From JBHIBC01 sp046758905 (lineage in GTDB: Bacteria; Acidobacteriota; Polarisedimenticolia; Gp22-AA2), in assembly GCA_046758905.1 (NCBI GenBank), contig JBHIBC010000063.1, forward strand, positions 1 through 15,960: a stretch of 15,960 nt of DNA. Reading direction: 5' to 3'. Of this stretch, positions 11,814 to 15,960 are shown piece after piece. The notes below the pieces were generated by a model. It was given only the letters and a program-made list of their open reading frames with translations, searched no databases and was not told where the DNA came from. Numbering within the stretch: the first letter of the stretch is position 1; every line of letters begins with the position of its first letter. The position numbers and the translations under genes are program-made.

Positions 11814-12973
11814 GCCACGCCGGACCGCGCCGATCCGGTGCCGGGGGTGCGCGGCATCAGGCGCACGAAGACCTCGTTGGACAGAAGCCGGCCGCGGCGC
11901 GTCAGCCGCAGCCGGGAGCCGGAGCATCTCACCAGGCCGGCGCGCTCGAGCTCCGTGACGGCCGCGGCCTCCGGCGCGGGAAGCGAATCGCCGTAACGCC
12001 CGCGCAGGGCGGCCAGATCGACGCCCTCGGCGATCCTCAGGCCGGCGCACAGCGCCTCCGCGGCCCGGACCTCGAGCGGCTGCGCGTCCTCCACGCGCGC
12101 GGCGCCGGCCCCTCCCCGGGCGATGTACCCGTCCAGGTCGGGCGCGTTCCGCCAGCGCCGGCCGGCCAGGTAGGAGTGCGCGCCCGGGCCGAACCCGAGG
12201 TACTCCTGGTCGGTCCAGTACTTGAGGTTGTGGCGGCTGCGGTGCCCGGGCCGGGCGAAGTTGGAGATCTCGTAGTGCTCGAAGCCGGAGCCCACCAGCA
12301 GGTCCGCGGCCCGCTCGTACAGGCCGGCGAGCTCGTCGTCGCCGGCCGGCGAGACCCGCCCGAGGGCCGCCTCGCGGCCCAGGCGCGTCCGGGGATGCAG
12401 CTCCAGCATGTAGACGGAGAGGTGATCGACCCCCGAGGCGACGAGCCGCGCCATCCCGCGCAGCGCCTTGTCGGGCGACTCCCCCGGCGCGCCGAGGATC
12501 AGGTCGGCCCCCACGCTGTTCAGGCCGCCCCGGCGGGCCGCCTCGACGGCCAGCAGGGCCCTCTCCGCCGAGTGCGCGCGGCCGAGCGTCCGGAGGACCT
12601 TATCGTCGAGCGACTGGACCCCGATGCTGAGCCGGCCGATCCCCAGGCAGACCAGATCGCGGATCGACTCCGCCGTCAGATCCTCGGGGTTGGCCTCGAG
12701 CCCGATCTCCGCCCCCTCGTGGAGCCGGAACGTGTCGCGGGCGGCCGCGAGGATGCGCTCGATCGAGGCGGGGGGCAGCAGCGACGCGGTGCCCCCCCCG
12801 AGGTGGACCGAGTCGACCGCCGCGTGCCTCAGCTCGGCGGGGACGGAGGCGATCTCGGCGCACACGGCGTCCACGAAGGCGCCGAGTTCCTTTCCCCTCG
12901 CGGTGACGAGGTAGAAATCGCAGTAGCTGCACCGGACGGTGCAGTAGGGGACGTGGACGTACAGGCCGATCAC
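11801..12973 (-). CDS. hemW: HemW-type radical SAM protein (heme chaperone, coproporphyrinogen oxidase-like)
   Basis: Radical SAM protein of the HemN/HemW family; HemW members bind heme and deliver it to respiratory enzymes and lack true coproporphyrinogen oxidase activity. The cluster motif is C11-x3-C15-x2-C18 (YCTVRCSYCDFY). HLGGGTASLLP (57-67) is the family GGGTxS element, GVQS follows in the barrel, and HNLKYW and GFGPGAHSY further on are characteristic of HemW. At 390 residues it has the HemW length rather than the longer HemN. The C-terminal winged-helix HemN_C part is present (about 310-375). The GTG at 12973 overlaps the BatE-like stop (GTGA), so it is chosen over nearby starts. The 3' end runs 13 bp into the 3' end of the facing sulfatase-like gene. 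Confidence 0.92.
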   Translation of the reverse strand: MIGLYVHVPYCTVRCSYCDFYLVTARGKELGAFVDAVCAEIASVPAELRHAAVDSVHLGGGTASLLPPASIERILAAARDTFRLHEGAEIGLEANPEDLTAESIRDLVCLGIGRLSIGVQSLDDKVLRTLGRAHSAERALLAVEAARRGGLNSVGADLILGAPGESPDKALRGMARLVASGVDHLSVYMLELHPRTRLGREAALGRVSPAGDDELAGLYERAADLLVGSGFEHYEISNFARPGHRSRHNLKYWTDQEYLGFGPGAHSYLAGRRWRNAPDLDGYIARGGAGAARVEDAQPLEVRAAEALCAGLRIAEGVDLAALRGRYGDSLPAPEAAAVTELERAGLVRCSGSRLRLTRRGRLLSNEVFVRLMPRTPGTGSARSGVAQLR

Positions 12974-13737
12974 ACGGGCTCCACGCCGGACGCGGGGACC
13001 CAGCCGCTGAGGGCGTTGGGCAGGCTGACCTGGTACCAGTCGTCGAGGCGGTTGCGCAGCTCGACGCGGGTCCCCTCGTGCACCGTGAACAGCACGGTGT
13101 TGTCCTCCGCGGGGCCGCTGCGCACGTCCAGCTTCTCCCGGACGACGATCGCCTGCTCCGCGGTGATCTGGTCGACCTTGTAGTAGAGGCCGCCGCCGGC
13201 CAGCGCCGCCAGGACGCCGGCCAGCAGCGCCGCGTAGCCCAGCGCGCGCCGCCACCCGTAGGACCGGACGAGGCCGAGGGTACCCACGAGGCCGCCGGCC
13301 GCCAGGTAGAACGTCAGGAAGGTGGCGGTCGTCGCGCCGGTCGAGGTGCGGTCGAGCGCCCCCGTCAGCGCGCGGATCGGATACGGCATCTCCGGCTCGC
13401 TCACCCGATCGCGGATCCGGCTGCGCGCGAACTCGAGGTTCTCCCGCGCCTCCCGGTCCGAGGGATCGATCCGCAGCGCCCGCTCGTACTGCAGGATGGA
13501 GGAGCCGAGCCGGCCGAGCTTGAAGTAGGCGTTCCCCAGGTTGTAGTGAACGCGCGGGTCCCGAAGCCCGTACCGGAGGATCCTCTCGTAGGCGGCGGCC
13601 GCGTCGTCGTAGCGGCCGTCCTCGTACGCGGTGTTCCCCTGCTCGAACAGGTCCGCGGGGGACGAGGCCAGCGCCGGGAGGGCGCCCGCCAGCAACAGCA
13701 GCAGCGCGATCGGGGCGCGGGGCCGCTGGCGCCTCAT
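12970..13737 (-). CDS. batE: BatE-like TPR / SH3-domain membrane protein
   Basis: Last Bat gene of the cluster, 255 residues. Order: signal peptide (1-24, ending ALA), two tetratricopeptide repeats (about 27-60 and 63-96; FEQGNTAYEDGRYDDAAAAYER, HYNLGNAYFKLGRLGSS), a helical link, two membrane segments (about 138-157 and 166-185) and a bacterial SH3 domain (about 196-253; DVRSGPAEDNTVLFTVHEGTRVEL, WYQV, GWVPASGVEPV). TPR plus SH3 after BatD is the BatE arrangement. Bat proteins are linked to aerotolerance and envelope stress, working with MoxR ATPases and vWA proteins; the mechanism is unsettled. The ATG at 13737 overlaps the BatD stop (ATGA) and the stop overlaps the hemW GTG. Confidence 0.88.
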   Translation of the reverse strand: MRRQRPRAPIALLLLLAGALPALASSPADLFEQGNTAYEDGRYDDAAAAYERILRYGLRDPRVHYNLGNAYFKLGRLGSSILQYERALRIDPSDREARENLEFARSRIRDRVSEPEMPYPIRALTGALDRTSTGATTATFLTFYLAAGGLVGTLGLVRSYGWRRALGYAALLAGVLAALAGGGLYYKVDQITAEQAIVVREKLDVRSGPAEDNTVLFTVHEGTRVELRNRLDDWYQVSLPNALSGWVPASGVEPV

Positions 13738-15602
13738 GCCTGCAGCGAGCGCTCGAGAGCGACCAGGGTCCGCTCGGCGGCGGTGGCGATCCTCAGCATC
13801 TCCGCCTCGCCCGAGGAGGTCGGCGCGAAGCGCGCGTAGTCGCACGCCTCCAGGCACCGGTGGTAGGACAGGCGCACCCGCTCCTCCGCCCCGTGCGCCG
13901 CCAGCAGCTCCTCGATCCGCTGGTGGGTCAGGCCCGCGGCGGAGGTGTCGAACTTGTCGGCGACGTACTCGGTGAGGGCCCGAGCCACCGCGGCGTAGAA
14001 GGCCCGCGATGAGGCGGGGCTCATGCGGCGTCGCGCCTCCCTGAGCCTGCGTCGCGCGACCGAGCGCGCCCGCCGCTCCCGCCGGGCGCGGGCGTTGGCG
14101 CGCCACCGGTCGCGCCGGAACGCGGCCGCGAAGATCCCGAGATCGGCCGCCACCGGCAGGAGGAGCAGGGCGGCGAACAGCGGCGTCCGGTAGAAGGGAC
14201 GCGAGCGGTCCCGCAGGCCCTCCGGCGCCAGCTTGATGTAGTGGATGTCCTGCCGGAGGCGGCGGACGTCGGCCTGCGTGACGGGCGCGTAGGTGGAGCC
14301 GGCCGTCCCCTCGCCCCGCGCGACCCGGATCGGGATCGGGGCGCTCCACACGGTGCGGTACCTCTCCGCCTCGGGGTCGAAGAACGAGAAGGTGACGGGC
14401 GGGATGGTCTGCTCTCCCGGCGCGAGCGGGATCAGGACGTAGTCCCAGGTCTTCTCCCCGTGGAGCCGATCCTCCCGGACGCCGGTGGTGGAGGAGACCT
14501 TCGGGTCGTACTTCTTGAAATCGGTCAGATCGGGAAGCCGGGGGGCGCCCACGGCCCTGAGGTTTCCCTCCCCCGCGACCCGGACCTTCAGCCCGACGGC
14601 GTCGTTGACCGCCGCCTCGGATCGATCCGCGCTGACCGCCAGGTCGAACCGGCCGACGGCCCCGGAGAAGTCGGCCGGGCGCGACTGCTCGGGCAGCGGC
14701 AGGACGTCGATGGCGATCGGCGCGGTGCTCCGGACCAGGTTGTCCACCGGCGTGAAGAAGAAGGACTCGATCGGGTCGCGGCTTCGCCGCCGCACCTGGA
14801 TCTGGTACGTGACGCTCGGGATCGTCAGCCTCCCTGCGCTGGTCGGGAACAGGGCGCGCTTCATCAGGGTGTAGCGCACGTACGGGATCCCGCCGATCTG
14901 GATCCGCTTAGCGCCGCGATCGTCGGGGAGCTCGATCTCCTCGCTCCAGAAGCCCTGGAAGGACGGGGTGTCCTTCAGCGACAGGCCGAGGAGATCCTCC
15001 CGGCTCTCGAGGATGATCGCCACCGTGACCTGCTGGCCGACGTAGACCGTGCGCGGCTCGGCCTCGGCCCGCACCCGCACCTCGTCCCCGCTCGGCGCGC
15101 GCCGGGGGCCGGGGCCGGCCGGCCGGCGCCGCGGGCCGCGCGACGGCGGACCGGACGGCGGTGGCGCCCCCGGCGGCAGGACCTCCACCTCGATCGTCCG
15201 GGTCGCGTAGGTCCGGCCGCCCACCAGCAGGCGCACCGGCGGGATCCTGAGCCGGCCGGGCCGGCGCGGGGCGAGGGTGTACCGGAAGCTGACCGAGGAG
15301 GAGCTGCGGCCGTTGACCCACCGGAAGCGCCGCGAGACCGCCGGGCCGCCGAGCAGATCGAAGTCGTCGATGCGCGGGACGTCGGGAGCCGCCACCCGGT
15401 CGGAGCCCGCCCCCACGACCTCGACCGTCAGCGTCAGGGAGTCGCCGACGCGCAGCCGGCTCCGATCGACCGACGCGCTGACGGCGATCTCCTCGGCGCG
15501 GGCCCCGGTCAGGCCGAGAGAGCAGATCAGAAGCCCGGCCGCCAGCCGGCCGGCGCGCACCATGCCGCTCCGGCGGCCTCCGGCGTCCGGCTCTTGTCTC
15601 AC
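13734..15602 (-). CDS. batD: BatD-family (oxygen tolerance) membrane protein
   Basis: Large envelope protein, 622 residues. Order: signal sequence ending near ARA (36), an all-beta periplasmic part typical of BatD (AEEIAVSASVDRSRLRVGDS, 36-55; FRYTLAPRRPGRLRIPPV, 106-123), a Pro/Arg/Gly-rich linker (143-172), further beta domains repeating the theme (TVYVGQQVTVAI; FPTSAGRLTIPSV), one membrane helix near 474-493, a very basic stretch and a helical cytoplasmic tail (about 530-622, containing YVADKFDTSAAGLTHQRIEELL). The GTG at 15602 overlaps the upstream stop (GTGA), as at other junctions here, but an in-frame ATG at 15563, with GGAG just upstream, gives a more typical signal peptide and may be the true start. 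Function in other bacteria: complex with other Bat proteins. Confidence 0.9.
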   Translation of the reverse strand: MRQEPDAGGRRSGMVRAGRLAAGLLICSLGLTGARAEEIAVSASVDRSRLRVGDSLTLTVEVVGAGSDRVAAPDVPRIDDFDLLGGPAVSRRFRWVNGRSSSSVSFRYTLAPRRPGRLRIPPVRLLVGGRTYATRTIEVEVLPPGAPPPSGPPSRGPRRRPAGPGPRRAPSGDEVRVRAEAEPRTVYVGQQVTVAIILESREDLLGLSLKDTPSFQGFWSEEIELPDDRGAKRIQIGGIPYVRYTLMKRALFPTSAGRLTIPSVTYQIQVRRRSRDPIESFFFTPVDNLVRSTAPIAIDVLPLPEQSRPADFSGAVGRFDLAVSADRSEAAVNDAVGLKVRVAGEGNLRAVGAPRLPDLTDFKKYDPKVSSTTGVREDRLHGEKTWDYVLIPLAPGEQTIPPVTFSFFDPEAERYRTVWSAPIPIRVARGEGTAGSTYAPVTQADVRRLRQDIHYIKLAPEGLRDRSRPFYRTPLFAALLLLPVAADLGIFAAAFRRDRWRANARARRERRARSVARRRLREARRRMSPASSRAFYAAVARALTEYVADKFDTSAAGLTHQRIEELLAAHGAEERVRLSYHRCLEACDYARFAPTSSGEAEMLRIATAAERTLVALERSLQA

Positions 15603-15960
15603 CAGTCGTTCTCCGGCGGCGGTTGCTCGGCCGCCTGGGCCCGCGCGTGCCGCCTGATGCCGCGGCGCTCCTCCTCCCTGAGGGCCTCGAGGATGCGCCG
15701 CGCCTCCTCCTCGCTCATCTGCCCCGGCCTGCGGCGCGCCTGTTGATCGGAGGGCTGGTCCTCCTCCGGGGTGTCGGGCCGTGCCGGCTGCCGCTCCGGC
15801 GCCTCGCCCTCCTGCTGCTGCTCCTTCCCGCCTGCGGGTCGCCGCTCGTTCCTCTCCTGCTCCTGGAGGAGGCGCAGCGCCAGCTCGAGGTTCCTCTTGG
15901 CGGCCGGGTCGTCCGGCCGGGCCTTGAGTGCCTGGACGTACGCGTTGACGGCCTCGTCGA
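15599..15960 (-). CDS. TPR protein of the Bat cluster (partial, 5' end outside window)
   Basis: Only the last 120 residues are present. They open with the second half of a tetratricopeptide unit (DEAVNAYVQALKARPDDPAAKRNLELAL), followed by a highly charged, Gln/Glu/Pro-rich stretch (EQERNERR to PSDQQARRR) and a conserved-looking acidic helix, MSEEEARRILEALREEE, before the end ENDW. A TPR followed by charged linker and an ILEALREEE-type helix just before batD fits BatC, or the C-terminal half of a fused vWA-TPR BatB; the window cannot decide. Its TGA overlaps the batD GTG at 15602 by 4 bp. Codon use matches the neighbours. Confidence 0.85.
   Translation of the reverse strand, partial: DEAVNAYVQALKARPDDPAAKRNLELALRLLQEQERNERRPAGGKEQQQEGEAPERQPARPDTPEEDQPSDQQARRRPGQMSEEEARRILEALREEERRGIRRHARAQAAEQPPPENDW

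Noticed and set aside
10311..12050. Upstream extension of the threonine aldolase frame opposite the sulfatase-like gene
   Set aside because: Low-complexity antisense sequence; the conserved aldolase begins just after the ATG at 10310.
14241..15746. 501-codon plus-strand open frame opposite batD
   Set aside because: Antisense shadow with no recognisable motif, whereas batD on the other strand has signal peptide, domains and membrane helix.
1..15960. tRNA, rRNA, CRISPR array, insertion sequence or replication origin
   Set aside because: Looked for cloverleaf arms, direct repeats with even spacers, transposase motifs and DnaA-box clusters by eye and saw none; a covariance-model scan would be more sensitive.

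Overview
This window is high-GC (roughly 70 %), densely packed bacterial chromosome. GTG and TTG starts are common and ATGA/GTGA start-stop overlaps recur. Gene content fits a free-living heterotroph, possibly an Acidobacteriota-like or other uncultivated high-GC lineage; that placement is inference, since no rRNA or marker gene is present. I see no mobile element, CRISPR array, tRNA or rRNA.

Region 1 (1-2987, minus): mtnP (methylthioadenosine phosphorylase), a PfkB-type kinase, an uncharacterised membrane protein and ribH (lumazine synthase, cut by the window edge). The first three are 4 bp overlapped or 3 bp apart and lie behind a good sigma70-type promoter at 3012-3040. Region 2 (3085-5350): a 105-residue protein on the minus strand and a membrane-bound GAF-GGDEF diguanylate cyclase on the plus strand leave a shared 151-bp region holding two back-to-back promoters.

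Region 3 (5373-8361, minus): a three-gene operon joined by 4-bp overlaps: acyl-CoA dehydrogenase, a single-chain fusion of the mutase chaperone GTPase MeaB with methylmalonyl-CoA epimerase, and a 106-residue protein of unknown function. It points to propionyl-CoA/methylmalonyl-CoA metabolism fed by acyl-CoA oxidation. Region 4 (8362-9141): a 336-bp non-coding stretch with an AT-rich regulatory island (perfect 8-bp palindrome, TTGACA promoter, leader hairpins) drives a small heat-shock protein, Hsp20.

Region 5 (9207-11813): low-specificity threonine aldolase (minus) and, divergent from it across 42 bp, a lipoprotein of the sulfatase/alkaline phosphatase superfamily with Thr where sulfatases carry the modified Cys/Ser. 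Region 6 (11801-15960, minus): a Bat (Bacteroides aerotolerance-type) cluster, namely a TPR protein (partial), BatD and a BatE-like TPR/SH3 protein, followed by hemW. Each junction is a 4-bp overlap, and hemW runs tail-to-tail 13 bp into the sulfatase-like gene.

The strongest candidate for something unusual is the MeaB-epimerase fusion with its coupled small partner. Next are the hsp20 control region and the possible degenerate RsbW-like protein. I found no convincing wholly new multi-gene system.
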